Shown: positions 1 through 6,128, counted from the stretch's first letter. The stretch is 8,682 nucleotides of DNA from Candidatus Hydrogenedentota bacterium (GCA_022706165.1 JAKJDA010000106.1:1-8682), one strand, 5' to 3'. Translations and numbers: made by a program. Notes: a model not told the origin generated them from the sequence alone.

Positions 1-264
1 CCCATGCACTTCCGAGCGCGCCGCCCACTGAATTTCCTGCAATACGGTCGCGCGGTCTCCCCCTGCCGCCATCGGCGCCGCAAAGAACAGCGGCGGCGCA
101 TACGCGCGACGCACCTCCGCCTTGGAACCCGGTTTCGTCTGGGACGTCGGGCTCGCCACGGATCGATCGCCCACAGGCGCCGTGACGGCGCCCAGCCAAA
201 AGCCAAGCGCAATCGACGCCGCGAGAACGCCCAAGAACATGAGTATGCGAACAAAAACCTTCAC
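1..264 (-). CDS. Unrecognised exported or membrane-anchored protein, N-terminal part (runs off the left edge)
   Basis: A minus-strand frame opens with GTG at 264 and stays open for 88 codons to the window edge, so only the N-terminus is visible. The start reads MKVFVRILMFLGVLAASIAL and continues GFWLGAVTAP: two basic residues and a hydrophobic stretch of about 20 residues, which is a signal peptide or N-terminal anchor. A Ser/Thr/Pro/Gly/Lys-rich linker follows at residues 31-50. Next come a hydrophobic patch (YAPPLFFAAPMA, about 55-66) and the start of what may be a folded domain (DRATVLQEIQWAARSE). An in-frame stop lies upstream at 328-330 with no ATG, GTG or TTG between it and 264. GTG 264 is therefore the earliest common start, and ATG 240 is the alternative. 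No strong ribosome binding site is visible. The gene is divergent from the TPR membrane protein. No family is recognised; that it is a real gene rests on the signal-like N-terminus and sensible composition. Confidence 0.6.
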   Translation of the reverse strand, partial: MKVFVRILMFLGVLAASIALGFWLGAVTAPVGDRSVASPTSQTKPGSKAEVRRAYAPPLFFAAPMAAGGDRATVLQEIQWAARSEVHG

Positions 265-363
265 GATGACAAGAACATCCGTAACCCGCCATGCCGTTGC
301 GCCGTCGGCCCATGCCTCTGCCCAAGCCTACCCACATCCTCGCAATGCTTCAACTTCGCGAGT

Positions 364-392
364 TTGGATTCTGCACGCAAACCGGCTATGGT
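364..392 (+). promoter_or_regulatory. Possible sigma70-type promoter for the TPR membrane protein
   Basis: TTGGAT (364-369) and TATGGT (387-392) are separated by exactly 17 bases in the 231-base gap between two divergent genes. Transcription from here would give a leader of about 95 bases before the ATG at 496. Both boxes are imperfect (about four of six positions each), so this is only a candidate. The rest of the 265-495 gap shows no hairpin, RNA gene or repeat that I can recognise. Confidence 0.25.
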
Positions 393-495
393 ATCGCCAT
401 GGAAGAGCAAGGTCTGTTTTTTGAGGGCCGAGAGGCGAGCGGACACGGGCAACGCGCGCGGCATACGGTCGATCGAGACAAGGATGAGACCATCG

Positions 496-1233
496 ATGTC
501 CGCTGATTTCGGATCGAACATGCCGATCGGATTCGACCTCACCTGGATATTGGCCGGTCTACTGCTCATCCCCTACTTGCTATGGGGCGAGTACACCCTC
601 CGCCACAGGCTTCAAGACGGCGCCGAATTCCGTCCCGTCACGGAGATCATCACGCTTGCGCTAGTCGGCGTTTTCTTTGTTTTCCAATATGCGCTGTTGC
701 GCGAATGGCTCGGCAAAACCCCCCTCTATCTTTTTCTCGCCCTCATGGGACTGGCGCTTTCCGGTCTGATACTCTACGGCCATATGGTCGTCTCGCTCGT
801 GAGCGCGCTCCTGGTCGATCTGGTGGCGCCCTCGGCCGATCGCCTGCATGAGCCCAACTACCTTCCCGGCGAGGCCTGCGAGGCCAACGGCGACTTCGAA
901 GGCGCGGTGCGCGAATACCTCGCCGTCGCGCGGATATTTCCCAAAGACCCCAAGACCGCCATACGTCTCGGCGATAACCTTGCCAAGCTGAGCAAATGGG
1001 AAGAGGCCGCCTCCTGGTTCGAACAGGGCATTGAAAACCTCGATCGAGGCGAGCAAGTGCTGCCGATCATGTTCCGTCTCGCCGAAATCTATGCGGGCAG
1101 ACTAGGGCGCGGCGCGGCGGCAAAGGCGCTGTACGAAGAATTTATTCGTCGCTTTCCAGACGATCCTTCCGTGGCCATTGTCCAAGCGAGAATTCGCACC
1201 GTGACCGATGGATGCTCGAACGATCTGCAATAG
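496..1233 (+). CDS. Membrane protein with C-terminal TPR domain
   Basis: This encodes 245 residues. The N-terminal half holds hydrophobic segments at about residues 16-32 (WILAGLLLIPYLLWG), 51-67 (IITLALVGVFFVFQYAL) and 77-95, the last possibly continuing as a fourth segment to about 110. The C-terminal half is soluble and fits about three TPR-like helical hairpins: 124-154 (ACEANGDFEGAVREYLAVAR, then a FPKDP turn), 155-188 (LGDNLAKLSKWEEAASWFEQ) and 190-225 (LAEIYAGRLGRGAAAKALYEEF, then RRFPDDP). TPRs act as protein-protein docking surfaces, so a role as a membrane-bound scaffold is likely; the partner is unknown. The frame is open from base 4, but everything before about 484 reads as low-complexity Arg-rich sequence opposite the minus-strand gene. 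I chose ATG 496, which has AGGA at 481-484; ATG 484 and ATG 520 are alternatives. The gene is divergent from the left-edge gene and 152 bases from the next one. Confidence 0.75.
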   Translation: MSADFGSNMPIGFDLTWILAGLLLIPYLLWGEYTLRHRLQDGAEFRPVTEIITLALVGVFFVFQYALLREWLGKTPLYLFLALMGLALSGLILYGHMVVSLVSALLVDLVAPSADRLHEPNYLPGEACEANGDFEGAVREYLAVARIFPKDPKTAIRLGDNLAKLSKWEEAASWFEQGIENLDRGEQVLPIMFRLAEIYAGRLGRGAAAKALYEEFIRRFPDDPSVAIVQARIRTVTDGCSNDLQ

Positions 1234-1261
1234 TTTTCATTTTTCGATCTATTTGTATAAT
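1234..1261 (+). promoter_or_regulatory. Sigma70-type promoter upstream of the response regulator
   Basis: A perfect -10 box TATAAT (1256-1261) lies 16 bases after TTTTCA (1234-1239, four of six matches to the -35 consensus). The region is strikingly AT-rich against its surroundings and begins right after the stop codon of the TPR gene. The resulting leader would be about 115 bases. A weaker second candidate, TTGCGA (1306-1311) and TACACT (1330-1335) with an 18-base spacer, lies nearer the start. Confidence 0.45.
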
Positions 1262-1385
1262 AATTCCGCCAATATTTCGGTTCAATCGCAAATTTCCCGC
1301 ATTGGTTGCGAAAATGGCCTCCGATGCGGTACACTACGCGTGTGGGGCGATAGGTTCTGAACAAACGCTAACGAAAGAGGACAAG

Positions 1386-2312
1386 GTGAGTCGATATCGC
1401 ATTTGCGTGGCGGATGACTGCGAAGAAGCGGCAGCAGTATTGAGCGAGGGGTTACAGCTTCACGACTATGACGTCTGCGTTGCCCATACGGGCGCCGAGG
1501 CGTTGGCGATATGCAAGGCGGGAGGGATCGATCTGATCCTGCTTGATGTGTGCATGCCCGAGATGGACGGCTACGAGGTGTGCCGTCAGTTGAAAGCTTC
1601 TCCCCAGACCTCCGCGATTGTCGTGGTGTTCGTCACCGTGCGCGGCACGAGCGAGGACATCTCGCGGGGATACGATCTGGGCGCGGTGGACTATATCACC
1701 AAGCCCTACAATCTCCCGATGGTGATGGTGCGCGTGGATGCCGCGATTCGCCATTGCCGGCTGCAAGACCGCTTTTCCGCAGGCGACGAATCTATCATGG
1801 AGTTTGCCTCGACGGACTCCCTGACAGGTCTGCGGAATCGCTGCTATTTTTTGAATCGCCTGGAAGAAGAAATCGACAAGGCGGACCGATATGCCTATCC
1901 CGTGTCCTGTGTGGTTTTCGATCTTGCTGAAGTCGAAGGATTAGACGCGGAACTGGGGCCCGCCCCGGTCGACGATTTATTGGCCGAGATTGCGCTAGCC
2001 TTGCGCACAAGCACGCGGAACAACGATGTCCTGGCGCGTTACGACGGCACGATGCTGACGGCGCTACTGCCCCATACGCCGCTGAACGACGCCTTGAACT
2101 ATGCGTCCAAAATGCTTTCGGAGATCGACAAGACGACTTTCAGCGTTCCGTCCTTTCCGACGCGCGCGACCTTGCGCGCCGGAATCGCCACGTGCCAAAA
2201 CGGCGGCGCCCAGAAGGCGGAATACATCCTTGGCGAGGCCATGCGCGGACTGTTTCAAGCGAAAACCTTGCCCGGGGGACGGGTGGTGACCCGGAACGTT
2301 TCCCCATCCTAG
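1386..2312 (+). CDS. Response regulator: receiver domain plus degenerate GGDEF domain
   Basis: This encodes 308 residues in two domains. Residues 1-125 form a CheY-like receiver with all key residues: acidic pair D10-D11, phosphoacceptor D54 within LILLDVCMPEMDGYEVC, T84, and K106 followed by P107. It should be phosphorylated by a histidine kinase, which is not in this window. Residues about 140-300 have a GGDEF (diguanylate cyclase) fold signature, with DSLTGLRNR at 144-152 as the usual domain entry. However, the catalytic RYGGDEF motif is RYDGTML (218-224), and the metal-binding stretch after D179 (DLAEVEGLD) lacks the usual second Asp, Lys and Asn. Cyclic-di-GMP synthesis is therefore unlikely; the domain more probably senses a nucleotide or binds a partner. 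The frame is open from 1212, but I chose GTG 1386, preceded by GAAAGAGGA (1373-1381), because the receiver begins immediately after it. The C-terminus overlaps the end of purD by four bases. Confidence 0.88.
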   Translation: MSRYRICVADDCEEAAAVLSEGLQLHDYDVCVAHTGAEALAICKAGGIDLILLDVCMPEMDGYEVCRQLKASPQTSAIVVVFVTVRGTSEDISRGYDLGAVDYITKPYNLPMVMVRVDAAIRHCRLQDRFSAGDESIMEFASTDSLTGLRNRCYFLNRLEEEIDKADRYAYPVSCVVFDLAEVEGLDAELGPAPVDDLLAEIALALRTSTRNNDVLARYDGTMLTALLPHTPLNDALNYASKMLSEIDKTTFSVPSFPTRATLRAGIATCQNGGAQKAEYILGEAMRGLFQAKTLPGGRVVTRNVSPS

Positions 2313-3604
2313 CGGTCGGCGCTTCCTTCCATTCCCAGCCGTTCAAGGGCTTTGCGGCCGATGTCCCTCCGGAAATGCGCCCCCTCGAACGTGATGTTCT
2401 CGACGCCCGCATAGGCTTTTTGGAGGGCCGCAGGCAGGGTTGCATCCGTGGCCGTGACATTCAACACCCGGCCGCCGTGGGTGACGAGCGTCCCCTCCGT
2501 CTTCTTCGTGCCCGCATGAAAAACCGAGACCCCCTCTTTTTCCGCCGCGCCGATGCCTTCGATGGGTTTCCCCTTGGAATAAGGCCCCGGATATCCCTTG
2601 GAAGTCATGACCACCGACGCGCAGGCGCACGGCGCCCAGTCCAATGCGACCTGGTCTAGGGTTCCGTCGCAACACGCCGCCAATACAGGCACGAGATCGG
2701 ATTGCAGCAGCGGCAACACGACTTGGGTTTCCGGGTCGCCGAAACGGCAGTTGAACTCGATGACCTTCGGGCCCGACTCGGTGATCATCAGTCCCGCATA
2801 GAGGACGCCCCGATAGGCGATTCCCTCGTTCGCCATGCCTTGGACACAGGGTTTCAGAACCGTTTCAACGATTTCCTCGAGCAACGCCTCCGACACGACG
2901 GGCGCCGGGGCGTAAGCGCCCATGCCTCCGGTGTTGGGGCCTTCATCGTTGTCGAAGACCGCTTTATGGTCCTGCGAGGGGGGCATGGGAACCACCGTCT
3001 TGCCATCCGTGAAGGCGAGAATGGACGCCTCCTCGCCGACAAGGCGCTCTTCAATCACTACGCGGCGCCCGGCCTGGCCAAAGGCGTGATCGACCATGGC
3101 GGCGCGGATTGCGGCGATGGCCGCGTCGACATCGGACGCGACGGTGACGCCTTTGCCTGCGGCGAGACCGTCCGCCTTGACCACGATGGGGGCGCCTTTT
3201 CGCTTGACATAGGCGACGGCCTCTTCGGCATTGGAAAACTCGGCGTATTCAGCGGTCGGAATGCCGTACTTCGCCATGATGTGTTTGGCGAACGCCTTGC
3301 TCGCTTCGAGTTGCGCCGCTTTGGCGGACGGCCCAAAGGCCGTGAAACCGGCGGCCTCGAACTGATCGACCAATCCATGCGCCAACGGGTCCTCCGGTCC
3401 GACGACCGTGAGATCGATCGCGTGGACCTTGGCGAGCGCCAACAACCCGGGGATGTCCGTCGCGGTCACGGGTGCGCACGTGGCGTGAGCCGCGATGCCC
3501 GGATTGCCGGGCGCGCAATAGAGGCGCTTCACCAAGGGGCTTTGGGCGATTTTCCATGCCAGGGCGTGCTCGCGGCCTCCGCCGCCGATGATAAGAACGT
3601 TCAC
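2309..3604 (-). CDS. purD: Phosphoribosylamine-glycine ligase (GAR synthetase)
   Basis: This cytoplasmic enzyme catalyses the second step of de novo purine synthesis: 5-phosphoribosylamine plus glycine plus ATP gives GAR, ADP and phosphate. It has 431 residues, the usual PurD length. The N-terminal domain begins NVLIIGGGGREHALAWKI (2-19). The ATP-grasp region shows VVKADGLAAGKGV (141-153), GPNTGGMGAY (222-231) and the family signature RFGDPETQ (287-294) in a metal- and ATP-binding context (VIEFNCRFGD). A C-terminal domain follows to residue 431. The frame extends upstream, but GTG 3604 puts the conserved N-terminus first and has GGAGG at 3619-3615, ten bases ahead; GTG 3613 is the alternative. 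It lies five bases after the IMP cyclohydrolase stop codon. The ribosome binding site is embedded in that gene's last codons (PPEE), which suggests co-transcription and translational coupling. Confidence 0.97.
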   Translation of the reverse strand: MNVLIIGGGGREHALAWKIAQSPLVKRLYCAPGNPGIAAHATCAPVTATDIPGLLALAKVHAIDLTVVGPEDPLAHGLVDQFEAAGFTAFGPSAKAAQLEASKAFAKHIMAKYGIPTAEYAEFSNAEEAVAYVKRKGAPIVVKADGLAAGKGVTVASDVDAAIAAIRAAMVDHAFGQAGRRVVIEERLVGEEASILAFTDGKTVVPMPPSQDHKAVFDNDEGPNTGGMGAYAPAPVVSEALLEEIVETVLKPCVQGMANEGIAYRGVLYAGLMITESGPKVIEFNCRFGDPETQVVLPLLQSDLVPVLAACCDGTLDQVALDWAPCACASVVMTSKGYPGPYSKGKPIEGIGAAEKEGVSVFHAGTKKTEGTLVTHGGRVLNVTATDATLPAALQKAYAGVENITFEGAHFRRDIGRKALERLGMEGSADR

Positions 3605-3609
3605 GAATG

Positions 3610-4215
3610 TCACTCCTCCGGAGGCACGATGCTTCTCAAATATGCCGCAATGGCCTGGTCGTATTCCGCGGTGCACGCGAAGGCTTCCAGCGCCAGGCGG
3701 TACCGCGTGGGAAACGTCACCGACCCGTTATGCGCGCGAAGCTCGTGCATGATCGCGCTGTAACGTTCGGGGTTCACGACGACCGTGACGTAGCGGAAAT
3801 TCTTGGCTGCGGACCGGATCATGGCGGTTCCGCCGATGTCGATTTGCTCGACGACTTCCTCGAGCGTTATGCCGGGCTGGGAAATCACCGCTTCGACGGG
3901 ATGGGGGTGGATCACAACCATGTCGATCCAGTCATAATCAAAGGCTTTCAACTGCTCGGCGTGGAGTTTGTTGTCGCGGATGCCGAGAATTCCGGCATGG
4001 ACCTTCGAGTGGAGGGACTTGACGCGTCCGTCCATCATTTCCTGGACGCCGGTGTAGTCGCCGATGCTGACGGCCTCGATCCCCGCGTCGTGGAGCACGT
4101 TCAGCGTGCCGGCCGTGCTGATGATTTCGACGTTGAACTCGCGAAGCAGCCGGGCGAGTTCCACCACGCCTGTCTTGTCGTGGCAACTGATGATGGCGCG
4201 CCGAATCATTGTCAT
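3610..4215 (-). CDS. purH: Stand-alone IMP cyclohydrolase domain (N-terminal half of PurH), altered active-site motif
   Basis: These 201 residues match only the N-terminal, MGS-like IMP cyclohydrolase half of bifunctional PurH (about 520 residues). That domain closes FAICAR to IMP in the last purine step. Family motifs are present: SCHDKTGVVE (10-19), STAGT for the usual STGGT (33-37), DYTGVQEMMDGRVKSLHSKV (53-72, with R64 and K66), QIDIGGTAMIRSAAKN (124-139, with D126 and K138). The conserved NLYPF segment, which carries an active-site Tyr in vertebrate ATIC (Tyr104), reads HPHPV at 103-107. The protein ends just where the fused AICAR transformylase domain would begin, at a clean TGA, so this is a single-domain gene and not an obvious frameshift. 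ATG 4215 is chosen for GGAGGT at 4225-4220; ATG 4209 is also possible. It is the first gene of a unit with purD. Activity is likely but less certain because of the motif change. Confidence 0.88.
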   Translation of the reverse strand: MTMIRRAIISCHDKTGVVELARLLREFNVEIISTAGTLNVLHDAGIEAVSIGDYTGVQEMMDGRVKSLHSKVHAGILGIRDNKLHAEQLKAFDYDWIDMVVIHPHPVEAVISQPGITLEEVVEQIDIGGTAMIRSAAKNFRYVTVVVNPERYSAIMHELRAHNGSVTFPTRYRLALEAFACTAEYDQAIAAYLRSIVPPEE

Positions 4216-4278
4216 GCTCACCTCCCGCAGCATCGAAAGAACGGTGTCCCAGTGAATTTCCATACAAAACGGGGAGCA

Positions 4279-4284
4279 ATCATA
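4279..4284 (-). promoter_or_regulatory. Possible -10 box for the IMP cyclohydrolase-purD unit
   Basis: On the minus strand TATGAT (4284-4279) matches five of six positions of the sigma70 -10 consensus and lies about 65 bases upstream of ATG 4215. The corresponding -35 position falls in the T-rich run TCTTTCTTTTT, a poor match. That run also serves as the tail of the probable terminator of the upstream EF-hand gene, so the two signals would be packed together. The 4216-4387 gap holds nothing else recognisable. Confidence 0.3.
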
Positions 4285-4295
4285 GCGCACCTGCC

Positions 4296-4364
4296 TTCAA
4301 AAAGAAAGACCTTTGTGGGGGCCCAAAGCCGAGGGCCGCGCCTCCGCCGAACGGGGGCGCGGCC
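4296..4364 (-). terminator. Probable transcription terminator of the EF-hand gene
   Basis: Downstream of the EF-hand stop codon, an inverted repeat pairs 4334-4345 (GGCCGCGCCTCC) with 4353-4364 (GGGGGCGCGGCC) around a seven-base loop. In minus-strand RNA this gives a nine-pair GC stem, one A-C mismatch and two more pairs. It is not followed directly by a U-run. A second small hairpin, CTTTG/CAAAG around GGCCCCCA, comes next and is followed at once by GTCTTTCTTTTT in the minus direction. The double-hairpin and U-tract arrangement suits termination between the EF-hand gene and the purine unit. Confidence 0.45.
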
Positions 4365-4387
4365 TGAGAGGGGGGACGATCGGCGCG

Positions 4388-6106
4388 TCAAAGGCCGATG
4401 CGGAGCGCGCCGTTGATGACGCCGGAGACATCGTAGGCGTCGCAGCGTCCGTCGCCGTCGAGGTCGGCGCGCACGAGGCCGCCGAACAAGCGCAGCGCAT
4501 GATTGATCGTCACTTGCACATCCATGGCGTCGGTGGAGCCGTCCGCGTTGATGTCGCTGGGGTTGACGAGCGGCTTGCCATCGTGGCCCTGGGCCAGCGC
4601 GGCGCGAATCTCGTCTCGGGTGACGGTCCAATCGCCGTTGAGGTCAAGGAGGGCCATCAATTCGCTGGGCGCATCCGGAAACGCCGCAGTCAACTCGTCA
4701 TAATCCAGGGAACCGTCGTGGTTGGCGTCGGCCTCGATCAAGGCGCGCAAGAGCGCCAGCTTGTTGCCGTCGTCTGGGGGAAGGGGCGCCGCAGGGGCGT
4801 CCTCGGGCGTAAGGACGCCGTCGTCGTTGCGGTCGAGCTGATCGAATCGTTCCTGGGCGAGATCGGGGATGACCGCCGCGAGTTCATCGAACGTGACCTG
4901 TCCGTCGCGGTCGACATCGGCTTCGCGCAATTTTTCGGCCAGCCATTCTCGCGGATCTCGGGGCCGAACGGGCAGATCCTCTTTGCTGATGACGTTGTCG
5001 TCGTTGGCGTCGAGCTTGTCGAATGCTTCCCGCGTCAGCCAGTCGGCCACGGCCTTGAGTTCGTCAAACGTCACCTCGCCGTTGCCATCCACATCGGCCT
5101 GGCGAAGCGATTGGATCAGTCTTTCGATATCGTTGACCGGCGGCTTGGGCAGATCGTCCAACGCGATGCTTCCGTCGCCGTCAACGTCCAGCGCGTTGAA
5201 TTGTTCCTGCGTGACGTTCGGGCATATCGCCTGAAGTTCCGCAAGGCTCACCTTTCCGTCGTCATCCGCATCCGCTTGTTCAAGGAGATGCACGATCCGC
5301 TCGTGCGGGCCCGGCCCGAAAGCCTCAACGTCGTCTGCATTGATCACGGCGTCGCCGTTGCGATCGAGATGAGCGAACGACTCCTGCGTCAATTCGGGAA
5401 TCAATGCCTGCAACTCTTCGAAGGTCACGTCGCCGTCATGATCCACATCCGCGGCGAGAAGGACTCTGCGCAACATCTCGCTGCGGGGAGGCGGCGGTCC
5501 AGCGGGAAGATCGTTTCTGTCAAAGGCCCCGTCCCCGTTGCGATCGAGGAAACCAAAAGCTTCTTGGGAGAAATGCGGCCAGACCGCTTGCAGTTCGCTC
5601 AGGGACAGTTTTCCGTCCTGGCTTGCGTCCGCTTTGAGGAGCAGCCAATGCAGTCGGGCTCCCATGTTCTCCGGTCCAGGGGCTGGCAGATCATCTGCAG
5701 ACACCGCCCCGTCGCCGTTGGCGTCCAGTCTGTTGAAACATTCCAGCGGGATAGGGTTGGGGAGCGCCTGGACTTCCTGAAACGTGACGCGCCCGTCGTT
5801 ATTTGCGTCGGCGTGTTCCAGGAGCCGGACGATGGCCAAGGCGGGCGGCGGCGGGACGGGAATGTCGGCGGCGGTGAGGATTCCGTCGCCGTCGGTATCC
5901 ATTGCCTCGAACATCGGCTGCGTCATAAACGGAAGCAGCGCTTTTATTTCGGCGAAGGCGACCTGGCCGTCGCGATTGCGATCGGCTGCTTTCAGGAGTT
6001 CCGGGGTAAGTTTGGGCGGCGGCGGAGGTGGCGGCATCAGTGCTGCCGCGCCTACGGTAAGCAACAATACTGCGCCCAGGAATAGAAACACCCCTCGGTT
6101 TATCAT
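4388..6106 (-). CDS. Secreted EF-hand protein: eight tandem EF-hand pairs plus C-terminal dockerin-type module
   Basis: This encodes 572 residues. A signal peptide (MINRGVFLFLGAVLLLTVGA, cleavage probably near residues 20-23) is followed by a run of eight prolines and then eight repeats of about 60 residues. Each repeat holds two EF-hand calcium loops 28 residues apart. First loops start at D42, D100, D160, D220, D279, D338, D398 and D460; second loops at D70, D128, D188, D248, D307, D366, D425 and D488. Loops follow D-x-[DN]-x-D-G, for example DRNRDGQVAFAE at 42-53. Repeats are separated by Pro-rich linkers. The C-terminus (about 516-572) has two dockerin-type loops (DINADGSTDAMD at 518, DLDGDGRCDAYD at 548), each followed by a VxxVIN-like helix. 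It should bind many calcium ions outside the cytoplasm; dockerins typically dock to cohesins or stabilise surface proteins. The frame extends to ATG 6121, but ATG 6106 follows GGAGGAA at correct spacing. Its specific function is unknown. It is transcribed alone. Confidence 0.93.
   Translation of the reverse strand: MINRGVFLFLGAVLLLTVGAAALMPPPPPPPKLTPELLKAADRNRDGQVAFAEIKALLPFMTQPMFEAMDTDGDGILTAADIPVPPPPALAIVRLLEHADANNDGRVTFQEVQALPNPIPLECFNRLDANGDGAVSADDLPAPGPENMGARLHWLLLKADASQDGKLSLSELQAVWPHFSQEAFGFLDRNGDGAFDRNDLPAGPPPPRSEMLRRVLLAADVDHDGDVTFEELQALIPELTQESFAHLDRNGDAVINADDVEAFGPGPHERIVHLLEQADADDDGKVSLAELQAICPNVTQEQFNALDVDGDGSIALDDLPKPPVNDIERLIQSLRQADVDGNGEVTFDELKAVADWLTREAFDKLDANDDNVISKEDLPVRPRDPREWLAEKLREADVDRDGQVTFDELAAVIPDLAQERFDQLDRNDDGVLTPEDAPAAPLPPDDGNKLALLRALIEADANHDGSLDYDELTAAFPDAPSELMALLDLNGDWTVTRDEIRAALAQGHDGKPLVNPSDINADGSTDAMDVQVTINHALRLFGGLVRADLDGDGRCDAYDVSGVINGALRIGL
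4554..5983 (-). repeat. Tandem degenerate repeats of about 180 bases coding EF-hand pairs
   Basis: Within the EF-hand gene the coding sequence repeats with a period of 58 to 62 codons. First-loop Asp codons are at residues 42, 100, 160, 220, 279, 338, 398 and 460, giving eight units of roughly 175-185 bases. The units share the protein pattern ADxxxDGxVTFxELQA...LDxNGDGxxxxxDLP but differ clearly in DNA. This points to old internal duplication and divergence rather than recent expansion. Units 1 and 8 are the most divergent. Confidence 0.85.
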
Positions 6107-6128
6107 TTTTCTTCCTCCCATTTTGCTG

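Noticed and set aside
261..569. A minus-strand frame of up to 102 codons whose TGA overlaps the GTG start of the left-edge gene as GTGA; from ATG 464 it would give 67 residues.
   Set aside because: The GTGA overlap is the kind seen in coupled genes, which kept this open. But the frame overlaps the start of the TPR gene if the first ATG is used, no ribosome binding site precedes ATG 464, and the product shows no recognisable fold. I treat the stretch as intergenic.
2702..3763. A 353-codon plus-strand open frame opposite purD.
   Set aside because: It is antisense to a textbook PurD with all motifs and crosses the purD/cyclohydrolase junction; the protein looks like Asp/Arg/Gly-rich shadow sequence.
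3610..4215. The cyclohydrolase gene as a frameshifted remnant of full-length purH.
   Set aside because: The downstream sequence is purD in all its length, beginning five bases after the stop, and there is no trace of an AICAR transformylase in any frame nearby.
4313..6085. A 590-codon open frame on the plus strand opposite the EF-hand gene.
   Set aside because: Its protein is a periodic Val/Ile/Gly/Arg-rich mirror of the EF-hand repeats. GAC/GAT-rich repeats read as GTC/ATC on the other strand and lack stops, so the opening is explained by composition. The minus strand has a signal peptide, a ribosome binding site and perfect calcium loops.
4388..6106. Recent repeat expansion or an assembly artefact in the EF-hand array.
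   Set aside because: The eight units differ clearly at the DNA level and linkers vary in sequence and length, so this is neither a collapsed nor a freshly expanded repeat.
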